DNA from: Pseudoprimorskyibacter insulae
GTDB lineage: Bacteria; Pseudomonadota; Alphaproteobacteria; Rhodobacterales; Rhodobacteraceae
Reading direction: 5' to 3'
Assembly: GCF_900302505.1 (NCBI RefSeq)
Contig: NZ_OMOJ01000006.1
Coordinates: forward strand, 1 to 64,000
Length of the DNA: 64,000 bases
Both the position numbers and the translations under genes were made by a program. Position 1 is the stretch's first letter. The number at the start of each line of letters is the position of its first letter. Under the pieces are notes generated by a model that saw only the letters and a program-made list of their open reading frames with translations, was not told where the DNA came from and searched no databases. Positions 38,292 to 48,207 of the stretch are shown piece after piece.

Positions 38292-39908
38292 ATGAAACGA
38301 GCCATCTTGGCGAGCTTCGCCAATCGACTAGCTTTGCCCGATCTAAGCCTTCTGCCCGACGAGAAACTGACGCCAAGCCGTCTGCGGATTGAATTGCTGT
38401 CGGGGCTGACCGTGGCTTTGGCCTTGGTGCCTGAAGCCGTGGCATTTGCCTTTGTGGCGGGGGTTCACCCGCTGGTTGGCCTTTATGCTGCGTTCTTGAT
38501 TGGTTTGATCACCGCCCTGATCGGCGGCCGTCCGGGGATGATCTCGGGGGCGACGGGGGCCTTGGCCGTGGTGATGGTGGCCTTGGTGGCCGAACACGGG
38601 GTTGAGTACCTGTTTGCCACCGTTGTCTTGATGGGCATTTTGCAGGTCTTTGCCGGGGTAATGCAGTGGGGCAAGTTCATCCGCCTTGTGCCGCATCCGG
38701 TGATGCTGGGCTTTGTGAATGGTCTGGCGATCGTGATCTTTTTGGCGCAGATGTCGCAGTTCAAAGTGCCGGGCACGGCCGATGTGCCGGGGGGCGGCGA
38801 GTGGCTGACTGGCGCACCGCTTTACACCATGCTGGGGCTTGTGGTGCTGACCATGGGCATCATCTGGGGCATGCCGCGCGTGACGCGATTTATCCCGGCG
38901 CCTTTGGCCGGGATTGGCATTGTGGCCGCGCTGGTGATTGGCTTTGGCATTGATGTGCCGCGCGTGGGCGATATGGCCTCGATCCAGGGGGGGCTGCCGC
39001 CGTTCCACATTCCGATGGTGCCGCTGAACCTTGAAACGCTGGAGATCATCCTGCCCTATGCGGTTATTCTGGCGGCGATTGGCCTGATCGAGAGCCTTTT
39101 GACCCTGAACCTTGTGGGTGAGATCACCGGCAAGCGTGGCGGGGCCAGCCAAGAATGTGTCGCGCAAGGGATTGCCAATGTGGTGACCGGGTTCTTTGGC
39201 GGCATGGGCGGCTGCGCGATGATTGGCCAGTCGATGATCAACGTGAAATCCGGTGGCCGGACGCGGATTGCGGGGATCGCGGCGGCGCTGTTTTTGCTGA
39301 GCTTTATCCTGTTCGCCTCGCCCTTGATCGAGATGATCCCGTTGGCTGCATTGGTGGGCGTGATGTTCATGGTGGTGATCGGGACATTCGCCTGGAACTC
39401 GCTGACCATCCTGCGCAAAGTGCCCTTGATGGACGCTTTCGTGATCTTGCTGGTGACCGTTGTGACTGTGATGGAAGACCTTGCGGTGGCGGTGGTCGTG
39501 GGCGTGATTGTCTCGGCGCTGGCCTATGCTTGGAACAACGCGCGGCGCATTCACGCCAAGACCTATGACACGCCGGAAGGCGCGCGGGTTTATCAGGTGC
39601 AAGGGCCGCTGTTCTTTGGATCCTCCGATGGCTTTTCCGAGATGTTCCAGATTGAGAGCGATCCGTCGCTGGTGATCGTCGATTTTGCCGATAGCCGTGT
39701 GGTGGATCAATCGGCCTTGCAGGCGATTGAGGCCGTGGCGGCCAAGTACCAGGCCGTTGGCAAGCAATTGCAATTGCGTCATCTGAGCCGCGATTGTCAC
39801 AAGCTGCTGACCAAGGCGGGCCATCTGATTGTCGATAGCGATGATGATCCCGATTACGAGGTCGCGGTGAGCTACGGCGTGCGCACCGGGATTTTGGGCG
39901 GACATTGA
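38292..39908 (+). CDS. SulP family anion transporter with STAS domain
   Basis: This 538-residue protein has ten or more transmembrane helices (about 30-410), with the SulP signature region GLTVALALVPEAVAFAFVAG near the start, and a cytosolic STAS domain (about 440-530) with VIVDFADSRVVDQSALQAIE. SulP members move sulfate, bicarbonate or dicarboxylates by Na+ or H+ coupling; the substrate is not readable here. A run of GC-rich hairpins follows. Confidence 0.88.
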   Translation: MKRAILASFANRLALPDLSLLPDEKLTPSRLRIELLSGLTVALALVPEAVAFAFVAGVHPLVGLYAAFLIGLITALIGGRPGMISGATGALAVVMVALVAEHGVEYLFATVVLMGILQVFAGVMQWGKFIRLVPHPVMLGFVNGLAIVIFLAQMSQFKVPGTADVPGGGEWLTGAPLYTMLGLVVLTMGIIWGMPRVTRFIPAPLAGIGIVAALVIGFGIDVPRVGDMASIQGGLPPFHIPMVPLNLETLEIILPYAVILAAIGLIESLLTLNLVGEITGKRGGASQECVAQGIANVVTGFFGGMGGCAMIGQSMINVKSGGRTRIAGIAAALFLLSFILFASPLIEMIPLAALVGVMFMVVIGTFAWNSLTILRKVPLMDAFVILLVTVVTVMEDLAVAVVVGVIVSALAYAWNNARRIHAKTYDTPEGARVYQVQGPLFFGSSDGFSEMFQIESDPSLVIVDFADSRVVDQSALQAIEAVAAKYQAVGKQLQLRHLSRDCHKLLTKAGHLIVDSDDDPDYEVAVSYGVRTGILGGH

Positions 39909-39915
39909 TAGAATG

Positions 39916-39986
39916 GGAACGGGGGCCTGCGGCCCCCGTTCCGCCGGGGCTCTGCCCCGGACCCCGGGATATTTCGGGTCAGAAAA
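39916..39986. repeat. Tandem GC-rich hairpins after the SulP gene
   Basis: A perfect 12-bp stem (GGAACGGGGGCC / GGCCCCCGTTCC, loop TGC, 39916-39942) is followed by CCGGGGC-TCT-GCCCCGG (39944-39960) and CCCCGGGATATTTCGGGTC. I recall the CTCTGCCCCGGACCCCGGGATATTT type of sequence as a frequent roseobacter intergenic repeat. It probably terminates sulP transcription although no T run is present. Confidence 0.6.
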
Positions 39987-40003
39987 TAGCAGGGGCGCGG
40001 GCT

Positions 40004-40648
40004 TTAGGGGGCCAGCGCCTCTAGTTTTTTGAGGTCGGCGGTTTCGAGGTGAGGGGCGGCCTCGGCGATCCATTCGGGCGGCCAGTCCCACCATGCCAGC
40101 GCGTTAAGCCGGGCAATTGTGGGGTTGTCAAAGCGCATCTTGTGGATTTGGGCCGGGTTGCCGGTGATAATGGCGTAATCGGGGATATGGCCGCGCACCA
40201 CGGCGCCCGCGCCGACGATCACGCCGTTGCCGATACATGCGCCGGGCGCAATGATCGCGCCATAGCCGAGCCAGACATCGTTGCCGATGACGGTGTCACG
40301 GGTGTCGGGTTGATAGCCGGGCATGGTGCCGGGCGACATCACGGCGAAGGGGTAGGTGCTGATGCCATCGGCTTGGTGATTGGCCGAGGAGGTCAGGACC
40401 CGCACGCCATGAGCGATTTGGCAGAATCTACCGATTGTGACCTGTTCCTGAGAGAAGGGGAACAGATAGGGGAACAGACGCGCGGCCCAATCCTGGGGCG
40501 GGTCGAAATCCGACGCATAGGTGTAATCGCCAATGGACAGCCTTGGGTGCTGAATGGCGCGGTTCAGGTGCACGGTTCCAAGATGGGTCGACCCATCGGG
40601 CAGGGTGATGGGATGCAGGCCTGCTGCATCGGGCAAGGGATAGGGCAT
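40004..40648 (-). CDS. CatB-type hexapeptide-repeat acetyltransferase
   Basis: This 214-residue protein with left-handed beta-helix repeats (for example GNDVWLGYGAIIAPGACIGN and GVIVGAGAVV) has the xenobiotic acyltransferase pattern including SSANHQADG. Members acetylate chloramphenicol, virginiamycin or unknown small molecules. In such a chromosomal setting a housekeeping or unknown role is likelier than resistance. Confidence 0.8.
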   Translation of the reverse strand: MPYPLPDAAGLHPITLPDGSTHLGTVHLNRAIQHPRLSIGDYTYASDFDPPQDWAARLFPYLFPFSQEQVTIGRFCQIAHGVRVLTSSANHQADGISTYPFAVMSPGTMPGYQPDTRDTVIGNDVWLGYGAIIAPGACIGNGVIVGAGAVVRGHIPDYAIITGNPAQIHKMRFDNPTIARLNALAWWDWPPEWIAEAAPHLETADLKKLEALAP

Positions 40649-40714
40649 GACGCCTCCTGTAGGATCTGAGGTTTGGGATCGGTTACAGGTGCTGGTCCAT
40701 CACGCCCTCCGTCA

Positions 40715-40739
40715 GCTGCCCCCTTAAGGTGGGGGCAGC
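40715..40739. repeat. Inverted repeat between acetyltransferase and flavin-reductase genes
   Basis: GCTGCCCCC and GGGGGCAGC form a 9-bp stem around TTAAGGT. It sits 16 bases beyond the stop of the minus-strand flavin-reductase-like gene and may be its terminator, although no T run follows. Confidence 0.5.
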
Positions 40740-40755
40740 GGCGCTTTGGGTCAAG

Positions 40756-41382
40756 TCAATCGCCGGGGCGCATCAGCTCAAACGGGTCTGTGACCACGGC
40801 ATAATCGCGATAGCCCAAACGGGTGAGCAATTTGAAGGCGGTGATGTCGAACCGGCCATCGCGGATGCAATCGTCGCGCATATGGATCCCGGTGACTTCG
40901 CCGAAGACGACAAAATTGGCCTCGCCCGGCAGTTGAAGGATCTGCGTCAGTTTGCATTCAAGACTGGCCGGGGCGGCGGCGACGCGCGAACAGGCGATTG
41001 TGTCACATTCAGCGCGCGCCAGATCGGCCTTGGTGAATTCATCCGTTGCCTTGTCCCATGGGCCTGAGGTCACGTTCATCGCGTCGATCATATCGGCATC
41101 GACGATATTGACGCAGAACACGCTCGTGTCGCGGATATTCGCAACGCTGTCCTTGGTATCGCCGCGGTCATCCTTGGCCGAGGTCGAAGAGAACATCACC
41201 TGCGGCGGCACATAGGCCACAGCGTTGAAGAAGGAATAGGGGGCAAGATTGTCTGATCCATCGCTGCCACGGGTCGAAATCCAGCCAATTGGACGTGGCG
41301 TCACGATGGCGTTGAACGGGTTGTGTGGCAGGCCGTGGCCGTCTTCGGGTTTGTAGAACACTGAAAGCTCCTGTTTGCCCAT
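40756..41382 (-). CDS. Flavin reductase-like FMN-binding protein
   Basis: This 208-residue protein has the FMN-binding split-barrel fold. NPFNAIVTPRPIGWISTRG near residue 20, LAPYSFFNAVAYVPPQVMFS near 46 and KDTVANIRDTS-like sequence are typical of the DIM6/NTAB flavin-reductase family. Physiological partner unknown; it has no monooxygenase neighbour. Confidence 0.82.
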   Translation of the reverse strand: MGKQELSVFYKPEDGHGLPHNPFNAIVTPRPIGWISTRGSDGSDNLAPYSFFNAVAYVPPQVMFSSTSAKDDRGDTKDSVANIRDTSVFCVNIVDADMIDAMNVTSGPWDKATDEFTKADLARAECDTIACSRVAAAPASLECKLTQILQLPGEANFVVFGEVTGIHMRDDCIRDGRFDITAFKLLTRLGYRDYAVVTDPFELMRPGD

Positions 41383-41430
41383 GGTTTTTCTACGTGATAG
41401 GCCGGATAGGAACGAAATGCACGGGGCAGG

Positions 41431-41919
41431 TTGTTGTTCACACTAAAGAGGGAAACCGAGGCCGATTGGTGGGAAGTCGAAGCGCTGTATGATTTGTGCT
41501 TTGCGCCCGGACGGACGGCTCTGTCATCTTATCGTTTGCGCGACGACGTGCCCCCGGTGGCCAATCTGTCGCGCGTTGCCCGCGATGACGAGTCCGGGAT
41601 CTTGGGCGGGGCGATCCGGTATTGGCCGGTTCGGGTCAATCGCAAGCCAGTTTTGTTGTTGGGGCCGGTTGCCGTTCACCCCACGGCGCAGGGCGAAGGG
41701 CTGGCGGCGGCCTTGATCCGTGACAGCCTGCAAGAGGCGGCGGCCGATTGGGGGCGCGTTCTTCTGGTGGGCGATTACCCGTATTACAAAAGGTTCGGCT
41801 TTGAAAAGCTGGACGGCGTGAAGATGCCGCCGCCAACGAACCCGGACCGGGTCTTGGGGTTGGAGTTGCAGCCCGGCGCGTGGCAAGGCGTGCGCGGAAA
41901 GGTCAAACGCTTTTCTTGA
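41431..41919 (+). CDS. GNAT N-acetyltransferase (YhbS-like)
   Basis: This 162-residue protein has the GNAT core VLLLGPVAVHPTAQGEGLAA (acetyl-CoA binding loop QGEGLA) and VLLVGDYPYYKRFGFEKL near the C-terminus. The start is a TTG at 41431 preceded by GGGGCAGG; no in-frame ATG gives the family N-terminus. A start at the next TTG (41434) is equally possible. Substrate unknown. Confidence 0.78.
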   Translation: MLFTLKRETEADWWEVEALYDLCFAPGRTALSSYRLRDDVPPVANLSRVARDDESGILGGAIRYWPVRVNRKPVLLLGPVAVHPTAQGEGLAAALIRDSLQEAAADWGRVLLVGDYPYYKRFGFEKLDGVKMPPPTNPDRVLGLELQPGAWQGVRGKVKRFS

Positions 41920-41961
41920 CAGGGTCTGCGGCACCTCCCATCTGATGGGAAAGGGGGCGCT

Positions 41962-42711
41962 ATGACAGAGCTTGTGACCATCGACCCGGAAACCGATCAG
42001 GATTTGATTTTGCTGGCGCGGCGCTATCGCAAGGCGGGCGGCGTGGGAATGCAGGTGCTGAACCTTGTGGGCGGGCAGGCCGAAAACCTGCTGGAGCGGC
42101 TGCCGGATGCGGTCAAGGATCGGCTGGAGAGTGCCACCGAACAGGCGTTGACCACGGCGCTGCGGGCGGCCTCCCGTAGCCGCAGCGTGGTACCCGATCA
42201 GCGCAGTTGGCTGAACGTCGCGATGACCACCGCCATGGGGGCCGCTGGCGGGGCGGGGGGGCTGCCTTCGGCCTTGGTGGAACTGCCGGTGACCACGACC
42301 GTTCTGCTGCGCATCATTCAGGGTGTCGCGGCGGATTATGGGTTTGATCCGCAAACAGAAGCCATTCAGAAAGAATGCCTTGCGGTGTTTTCCTCGGCCG
42401 GGCCTTTGGCGGCGGATGACGGGGCAGATATGGCTTTTTTGGCGGCGCGAGTGACCCTGACCGGGGCGACGATGCATGCCGCGATTGCCCGCGTTGCGCC
42501 GCGCCTTGCTGCGGTTCTGGGGCAAAAGTTGGCGGCGCAGACGCTGCCGGTGATTGGGGCGGCGACGGGGGCTGCGACGAATTTCGCCTATACCAGCTAT
42601 TATCAGGAAATCGCCCATGTACATTTCGGGCTGCTGGATCTGGGACGGCGTCGCGGCCTTCAGCCTGAACAGATGCGCCAGTTGCTGGCGCAGGCGATGA
42701 CAGCGCTTTGA
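41962..42711 (+). CDS. EcsC family protein
   Basis: This 249-residue protein has the EcsC pattern: charged N-terminus, GAAGGAGGLPSALVELPVTT with amphipathic helices in the centre, and a C-terminal hydrophobic helix pair around QTLPVIGAATGAATNFAYT. EcsC-type proteins associate with membranes and are poorly understood; the Bacillus member belongs to an ABC transporter operon, but there is none here. Confidence 0.8.
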   Translation: MTELVTIDPETDQDLILLARRYRKAGGVGMQVLNLVGGQAENLLERLPDAVKDRLESATEQALTTALRAASRSRSVVPDQRSWLNVAMTTAMGAAGGAGGLPSALVELPVTTTVLLRIIQGVAADYGFDPQTEAIQKECLAVFSSAGPLAADDGADMAFLAARVTLTGATMHAAIARVAPRLAAVLGQKLAAQTLPVIGAATGAATNFAYTSYYQEIAHVHFGLLDLGRRRGLQPEQMRQLLAQAMTAL

Positions 42712-42845
42712 GTTTGGTAACCGGGCATTAAGGTTAATCGGCCAAAGTGACCGGCGCGGGGGAACCCTGCACCTGCATTGGGGCTGTACCTGACAAGGCG
42801 TGAAACACGCAGACCTGCGGGCCAGAATGGCCCGGTGGCCCCAGC

Positions 42846-45086
42846 TTACACCGCCCGGTCGCGAAGATATTCCATAATGGCCGGGCGGACGGATTGATCG
42901 CCTGCATCGCGGGCGCGGTCGATCACGGCTTTTACCTCGTCGATGTTGGTGCGCATCAGCAAATGCTTGACCGGCCCGATTGAGGCCGGGCGCATCGACA
43001 AGGTGTCGATCCCGATGGCGGCAAGGCACATCGCTTCGATCGGGCGGCCCGCGTCTTCCCCGCAGAAGGACAGGCGCGTGCCGCTTTCACGGCAGCGGGC
43101 GACGATGCCTTCAAGAAAGGTCAGAAAACTGACGTTCAATGTGTCATAGCGGCGGCGCACCCGTTCGTTTTCCCGGTCTGCCGCAAAGAAGAACTGTTTT
43201 AGGTCGTTGCCGCCGATGGACAGGAACTGCACCTCTTCGAAGAACCGCTTGGAGGCAAAGGCCAAGGACGGCGTTTCCAGCATCGCGCCGATTTCGATAT
43301 TCGTCGGCAGTTCATGGCCAAGGCGTTCTTCGCGAGCGACGGCCTTGTCCATTTCAAGCCGCGCTTGGGTGAATTCTTCGTATTGGGCGATGAACGGGAA
43401 CATCACCGACAGCGATTTGCCAGCGGCGGCCCGCAACAACGCCTGCAACTGCATCCGCAACACGCCGGGTTTATCAAGCCCGACGCGGATCGCGCGCCAG
43501 CCAAGGGCGGGGTTCGGCTCTTCTTGCGGTTTCATATAGGGCAGCACTTTGTCCGACCCGATATCAAGCGTGCGGAACACCACGCGCTTGTCCTGCGCGG
43601 CGTCCAGAACGCGCTTGTAAAGCGTCACCAGCTCGGTCCGCTTGGGCATTTGGTTGCGGATCAGGAACTGCAATTCGGTGCGGAACAGGCCCACGCCTTC
43701 GGCGCCCGACCCTTCGAGCGAGGGCAGGTCAGCCATCAGGCCGGCGTTCATCAACAGCGAAATCGTTTTGCCGCAATCGGTGACGCAAGGCGTGTGCCGG
43801 ATCGAGGCATAGCGTTCCTGCGCTTGCGCCTGCATCGCGATTTTATCGCGGAAGGCCGCCACGACCGATTCATCGGGGCGCAGATGCACAACGCCCTGAT
43901 CGCCATCGACCATCACATGGTCGCCGTTCAGCGCATCTACCGTGATCCGCTCGACATTGACCACCAAGGGGATCGCCAGGGCGCGCGCCACAATGGCCGC
44001 GTGACTGCCGACCGAGCCTTCCTCAAGGATGACACCGCGCAGTTTGCGGCCATATTCCAGCAATTCGCCGGGGCCGATGTTGCGGGCCACAAGGATCGGG
44101 TCATCTGGCATGGCCGCGCCGGTTTCCTTGCCTTGGCCGGTCAGAATGCGCAGCAAGCGGTTCGACAGATCGTCCAAGTCCTGAAGCCGTTCGCGCAGAT
44201 ACGCGTCGGCGACCTGGCTCATGCGGGCACGGGCGGCGGATTGTTCTTTTTCAACGGCGGCTTCGGCGGACAACCCGCGCGATATGTCTTCCTCCATCCG
44301 GCGCAGCCAACCTTTGGAGTTGGCGAACATCCGGTACGCCTCCAGCACCTGCATTTGTTCGGTGTCGGATGTATCTGCCAAAAGCTCGTCCACGCTGACG
44401 CGCAGTTCTTCGACGGCTTGATGCAGCCGTTCCAACTCGCGGTGCGGATCATCGGCAACGGGGTTGGTAACCACGACGCGGGGTTCGTGTAGCCAGACAT
44501 GGCCTTCGGCGGTGCCTTCTTGCCCGGTGCTGCCACGCAGTAGGGCAGGGCGGGTGTGGCGGGCGGTCAAGGCGGCGCCTTCGCCGACAAAAGCGCCAAG
44601 TTCGGCCATTTCGGCCAGAACCATCGCCACCACTTCCAGTGCGTAGACTTCGTCGGCGGTGAACTGGCGGGCGGTTCGTGACTGGACGATCAGAACGCCC
44701 AGCTTTTCGCCAAGCCGCTGGATGGGGACACCAAGGAACGAGGAAAACACCTCTTCGCCGGTTTCCGGCATGTAACGGAAGCCGCGTTCGGATGGGGCGT
44801 CGGCGGTGTTGACGATCTTGCCGGTTCGGGCCACGCGGCCCACCAGACCTTCGCCCAGCTTCATCCGCGTTTGGTGCACAGCAGCGGCATTCAGGCCCTG
44901 CGTTGCGCACAGTTCCAGCGTTTCGTCGTCGCGGAATAGGTAGATCGAGCACACTTCGGTGCCCATGGAATCGGCGGTCAGATGCGTGATTTTATCCAAT
45001 CGCGCCTGACCGGCCGCGTTCTCGGCCATCGTGTCACGCAGACGACCGAGCAGCTTGCGGCTTTCCGATTCCAAGGATTCAGTCAT
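42846..45086 (-). CDS. ptsP: Nitrogen PTS enzyme I (phosphoenolpyruvate-protein phosphotransferase)
   Basis: This protein of about 746 residues has an N-terminal GAF domain (about 15-165) that senses nitrogen status in related proteins, followed by EI domains. The phosphorylated histidine is in GSVGSHAAIVARAL (about residue 362). The C-terminal PEP-binding domain shows FRTLDIGSDKVLPY, IGAMLETPSLAF, LSIGGNDLKQFFFAADR and LSFCGEDAGRP. ATG 45086 was chosen over 45092 because ACGGGGC then has proper spacing. It lies just downstream of lysC on the minus strand, as in other alphaproteobacteria. Confidence 0.93.
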   Translation of the reverse strand: MTESLESESRKLLGRLRDTMAENAAGQARLDKITHLTADSMGTEVCSIYLFRDDETLELCATQGLNAAAVHQTRMKLGEGLVGRVARTGKIVNTADAPSERGFRYMPETGEEVFSSFLGVPIQRLGEKLGVLIVQSRTARQFTADEVYALEVVAMVLAEMAELGAFVGEGAALTARHTRPALLRGSTGQEGTAEGHVWLHEPRVVVTNPVADDPHRELERLHQAVEELRVSVDELLADTSDTEQMQVLEAYRMFANSKGWLRRMEEDISRGLSAEAAVEKEQSAARARMSQVADAYLRERLQDLDDLSNRLLRILTGQGKETGAAMPDDPILVARNIGPGELLEYGRKLRGVILEEGSVGSHAAIVARALAIPLVVNVERITVDALNGDHVMVDGDQGVVHLRPDESVVAAFRDKIAMQAQAQERYASIRHTPCVTDCGKTISLLMNAGLMADLPSLEGSGAEGVGLFRTELQFLIRNQMPKRTELVTLYKRVLDAAQDKRVVFRTLDIGSDKVLPYMKPQEEPNPALGWRAIRVGLDKPGVLRMQLQALLRAAAGKSLSVMFPFIAQYEEFTQARLEMDKAVAREERLGHELPTNIEIGAMLETPSLAFASKRFFEEVQFLSIGGNDLKQFFFAADRENERVRRRYDTLNVSFLTFLEGIVARCRESGTRLSFCGEDAGRPIEAMCLAAIGIDTLSMRPASIGPVKHLLMRTNIDEVKAVIDRARDAGDQSVRPAIMEYLRDRAV

Positions 45087-45124
45087 AACCATGCCCCGTG
45101 TACAGGCCGGGTCTGACAGCGATG

Positions 45125-46363
45125 TCAGTCAGCCTTTTCAAGTTCAAACGCATCATGCAGCGCCTGAACCGCAAGTTCCATGTATTTCCGGTCAACCAAC
45201 ACCGAAATCTTGATTTCCGACGTCGCAATTACCTTGATATTGACGCCTTCATCAGAAAGCGTCTTAAACATCTTGGCTGCAACCCCTGATTGCGAACGCA
45301 TACCGATGCCAACGGCGGAAATCTTTGCGACATTGGTGTCAGCCACCAGTTCCTGGAAGTTCAGAACGCCCTTTTCTTTGGCGGTTTCCAGGGCCTTCTT
45401 GGCACGGCCTACCTGATCGGTCGGGCACGAGAAGGTCATATCCGTCACGCCATTTTCGGCGATGTTTTGGATGATCATATCGACGTTCACGCCAGCATCC
45501 GACAGCGGGCCAAAAATCGCGGCGGCGATGCCCGGTTTGTCTTCGACCGAAACGAGGGTCATTTTGGCCTCATCGCGGGAATAGGCGATGCCAGAGACGA
45601 CGTTGGATTCCATGATATCCTCCTCGGCACAGACAAGGGTGCCGGCTGTGTCAGTTTGTTCTTCAAAGCTGGACAGGACGCGCAGCTTAACCTTGTAGCG
45701 CATGGCCAGTTCAACCGAGCGGGTTTGCAGCACTTTTGCCCCGAGCGAGGCCAGTTCCAGCATTTCCTCAAACGCGATTTTATCGAGCTTGCGGGCTTTT
45801 TCGCAGATGCGCGGGTCGGTCGTATAGACGCCGTCCACATCGGTATAAATGTCGCAACGTTCCGCATCGAAGGCGGCCGCAAAGGCAACGGCAGTGGTGT
45901 CAGAGCCGCCACGGCCCAACGTGGTGATCCGGCCTTCTTCGCTGATGCCTTGGAAGCCCGCGACCACGGCCACGCGCATGCCTTCGGCGAATTTCGAATT
46001 CAGGTTGTCGGTCGGGATTTCTTCGATCCGCGCCGCGCCATGGGCCGACGAGGTTTTCAGCGGCACTTGCCAACCCTGCCAGCTGCGGGCCGGAATTTCC
46101 ATTTCCTGAAGCGTCAGCGCCATCAGACCGGCGGTCACGTTCTCGCCCGAGCTGACAACCGCGTCATATTCGCGGGCGTCATACATCGGCGAGGTTTCGT
46201 TGACCCAGCCAACCAGTTCATTCGTCTTGCCCGACATGGCCGAGACGATGACGATGACGTCGTAGCCCTTGGCTACCTCTACGCCAACGCGTTTGGCTGC
46301 GCGGCGGATGCGATCCAGATTGGCGACGGAGGTTCCGCCGAATTTCATCACCAGTACGGGCAT
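45125..46363 (-). CDS. lysC: Aspartate kinase
   Basis: This 412-residue first enzyme of the aspartate family pathway has a kinase domain starting VLVMKFGGTSVANLDRIRR, with GRGGSDTTAVAFAAAF and YTDVDGVYTTDPR, followed by two ACT domains for feedback control (ISAVGIGMRSQSGVAAKMF). ATG 46363 matches the family start; an ATG at 46423 would add 20 unrelated residues. ptsP follows within 40 bases. Confidence 0.96.
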   Translation of the reverse strand: MPVLVMKFGGTSVANLDRIRRAAKRVGVEVAKGYDVIVIVSAMSGKTNELVGWVNETSPMYDAREYDAVVSSGENVTAGLMALTLQEMEIPARSWQGWQVPLKTSSAHGAARIEEIPTDNLNSKFAEGMRVAVVAGFQGISEEGRITTLGRGGSDTTAVAFAAAFDAERCDIYTDVDGVYTTDPRICEKARKLDKIAFEEMLELASLGAKVLQTRSVELAMRYKVKLRVLSSFEEQTDTAGTLVCAEEDIMESNVVSGIAYSRDEAKMTLVSVEDKPGIAAAIFGPLSDAGVNVDMIIQNIAENGVTDMTFSCPTDQVGRAKKALETAKEKGVLNFQELVADTNVAKISAVGIGMRSQSGVAAKMFKTLSDEGVNIKVIATSEIKISVLVDRKYMELAVQALHDAFELEKAD

Positions 46364-46457
46364 GTCGTCTTCCTTGGGCGTCGTATGGGCGCGGGGTTTA
46401 CGCGGAGTCCGCGGCAAGGGCAAGGCGACATGCGTGTCGCACGGCCTTGCCAGTCAA

Positions 46458-46937
46458 TTAGAGTTTGTGGTCGGGGGCCTTGCCGGATGGGGCTGCATAG
46501 GGGCGGGTCACATCGCGCAGTGCGACTTCCAACGCCTCAACGCGGGCGCGGATTGCGCCATCGCCCGCCAATGTCAGCAGAACATGGCCATCGGCGTCCT
46601 CGCCCGCTTCGAAGTCAATCGACAGGATCGACAGAACCGTGTCCTTGTCGCTGCGATCAACGCCTTGACTGGCGACGGCTTCGACATTGTCCACAACCAG
46701 AACCGACCGCACCCGTTCAACCGGGCGGCCCATGCGCGTCGCCAAGTCCAGATCCTCATGGCGCAGGCGGTTGATCAAAAAGGCCAACTGCCGTTTGGCG
46801 GGTGACCAGCTCATGTCGGTGATGCTGAACACCCCGTCCTGAGCCAGCGCCGACAGCACCTTCAGATCGTCCGCATCAAAGGCCCCAAGGTTCAGCGGGC
46901 GGTCGCCGCCGTCCTCGAATGTCGCGTCTTGGGTCAT
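46458..46937 (-). CDS. DUF2948 family protein
   Basis: This 159-residue protein of unknown function is conserved downstream of murA in Rhodobacterales. It is acidic at the start ([20 protein letters not shown]) with [18 protein letters not shown] in the middle. It overlaps the murA stop by 4 bases, so it is translationally coupled with it. No enzyme motif is evident. Confidence 0.85.
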   Translation of the reverse strand: MTQDATFEDGGDRPLNLGAFDADDLKVLSALAQDGVFSITDMSWSPAKRQLAFLINRLRHEDLDLATRMGRPVERVRSVLVVDNVEAVASQGVDRSDKDTVLSILSIDFEAGEDADGHVLLTLAGDGAIRARVEALEVALRDVTRPYAAPSGKAPDHKL

Positions 46938-48202
46938 TGGCCCGAAACCCGTTCGATCTTGGCCCCAACTGCCGAAAGTTTGTCTTCGACATGTTCGTAG
47001 CCGCGATCAAGGTGATAGACGCGGCTGACGACCGTTTCGCCCTCGGCGGCCAGACCGGCCAGAATAAGCGACACGCTGGCCCGCAGATCGGTGGCCATCA
47101 CGGGCGCACCTTTCAGGCGTTCGACCCCGGTGACAGTGGCATGACCGCCGTGCACGTCGATCTTGGCACCCATGCGGATCAGTTCCGGCGCGTGCATAAA
47201 GCGATTCTCAAAGATCTTTTCTTCCAGAACCGCTGTGCCATTCGCGGTGCACATCAGCGCCATGAACTGCGCCTGAAGGTCGGTCGGGAAGCCGGGGAAG
47301 GGTTCGGTCACCACGTTGACGGCTTTTACCCGGTCTTCGCGGCGTTTTACGGTCAGGCCGCGCTCGGTCTCGGTGACGTCAATGCCGGCCTCATCCAGCT
47401 TTTCGCAGAAGGCCTTTACCAGATCGATGCGCCCGCCCAGCAATTCGACCTCGCCGCCGCAGATCGCGGGGGCCAGCATATAGGTGCCCAGTTCGATCCG
47501 GTCGGTGACAACGGGATGGGTTGCACCGCCAAGACGATCAACGCCCTGAATGGTGATGGTCGACGTGCCTTCGCCTTCGATCTGCGCGCCCATCTTGCGC
47601 AGGCAATGTGCCAGATCGACGATTTCAGGTTCACGCGCGGCGTTCTTCAGAACGGTCGTGCCTTTGGCCAGTGTCGCCGCCATCAGTGCGTTTTCCGTGG
47701 CCCCAACCGAAACGAACGGGAAGTCGACGATCCCGCCTTTCAGGCCGCCGGGCGCTTTGGCGTGGACATAGCCGTCTTTCAGCTCCAACTGGGCGCCCAT
47801 GGCTTCAAATGCCTTCAAGTGCAGGTCCACCGGGCGCGCGCCAATCGCGCAGCCGCCGGGCAGCGATACGACCGCATGACCGTCACGGGCCAGCATCGGG
47901 CCAAGCACCAGAATAGAGGCGCGCATTTTGCGCACGATGTCATAGTCGGCTTTGTGGTTGTCGATGTTGTGGCTCGACATAGCCAGCACATTGCCGTTTT
48001 GCAGACCGGCCACTTCGGCCCCCAGCGATTGCAGCAAGGTGGTCATCGTCTTGATGTCCGACAGACGCGGGGCATTGGTCAGCGTCAGCGGCTCTTCGCT
48101 CAATAGCGTGGCGGGCATCAGCGTCAGGCAAGCGTTCTTGGCGCCAGCGATCGGAATTTGTCCGTTCAGCGGGCCATTGCCCGTTACGAGAATCGAATCC
48201 AT
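46934..48202 (-). CDS. murA: UDP-N-acetylglucosamine 1-carboxyvinyltransferase
   Basis: This 422-residue EPSP-synthase-fold enzyme commits UDP-GlcNAc to peptidoglycan. The start [20 protein letters not shown] contains the substrate lysine and asparagine (K22, N23). The active-site loop position is [15 protein letters not shown], so the fosfomycin-reactive Cys is present and fosfomycin sensitivity would be expected. It is between a small hypothetical gene and DUF2948. Confidence 0.96.
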   Translation of the reverse strand: MDSILVTGNGPLNGQIPIAGAKNACLTLMPATLLSEEPLTLTNAPRLSDIKTMTTLLQSLGAEVAGLQNGNVLAMSSHNIDNHKADYDIVRKMRASILVLGPMLARDGHAVVSLPGGCAIGARPVDLHLKAFEAMGAQLELKDGYVHAKAPGGLKGGIVDFPFVSVGATENALMAATLAKGTTVLKNAAREPEIVDLAHCLRKMGAQIEGEGTSTITIQGVDRLGGATHPVVTDRIELGTYMLAPAICGGEVELLGGRIDLVKAFCEKLDEAGIDVTETERGLTVKRREDRVKAVNVVTEPFPGFPTDLQAQFMALMCTANGTAVLEEKIFENRFMHAPELIRMGAKIDVHGGHATVTGVERLKGAPVMATDLRASVSLILAGLAAEGETVVSRVYHLDRGYEHVEDKLSAVGAKIERVSGQ

Positions 48203-48207
48203 GCCTG

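Noticed and set aside
38343-40094. 583-codon open frame on the minus strand
   Set aside because: It is antisense to the SulP gene, has a His/Gln/Arg-rich composition typical of shadow frames in GC-rich DNA, and runs over the hairpin block.
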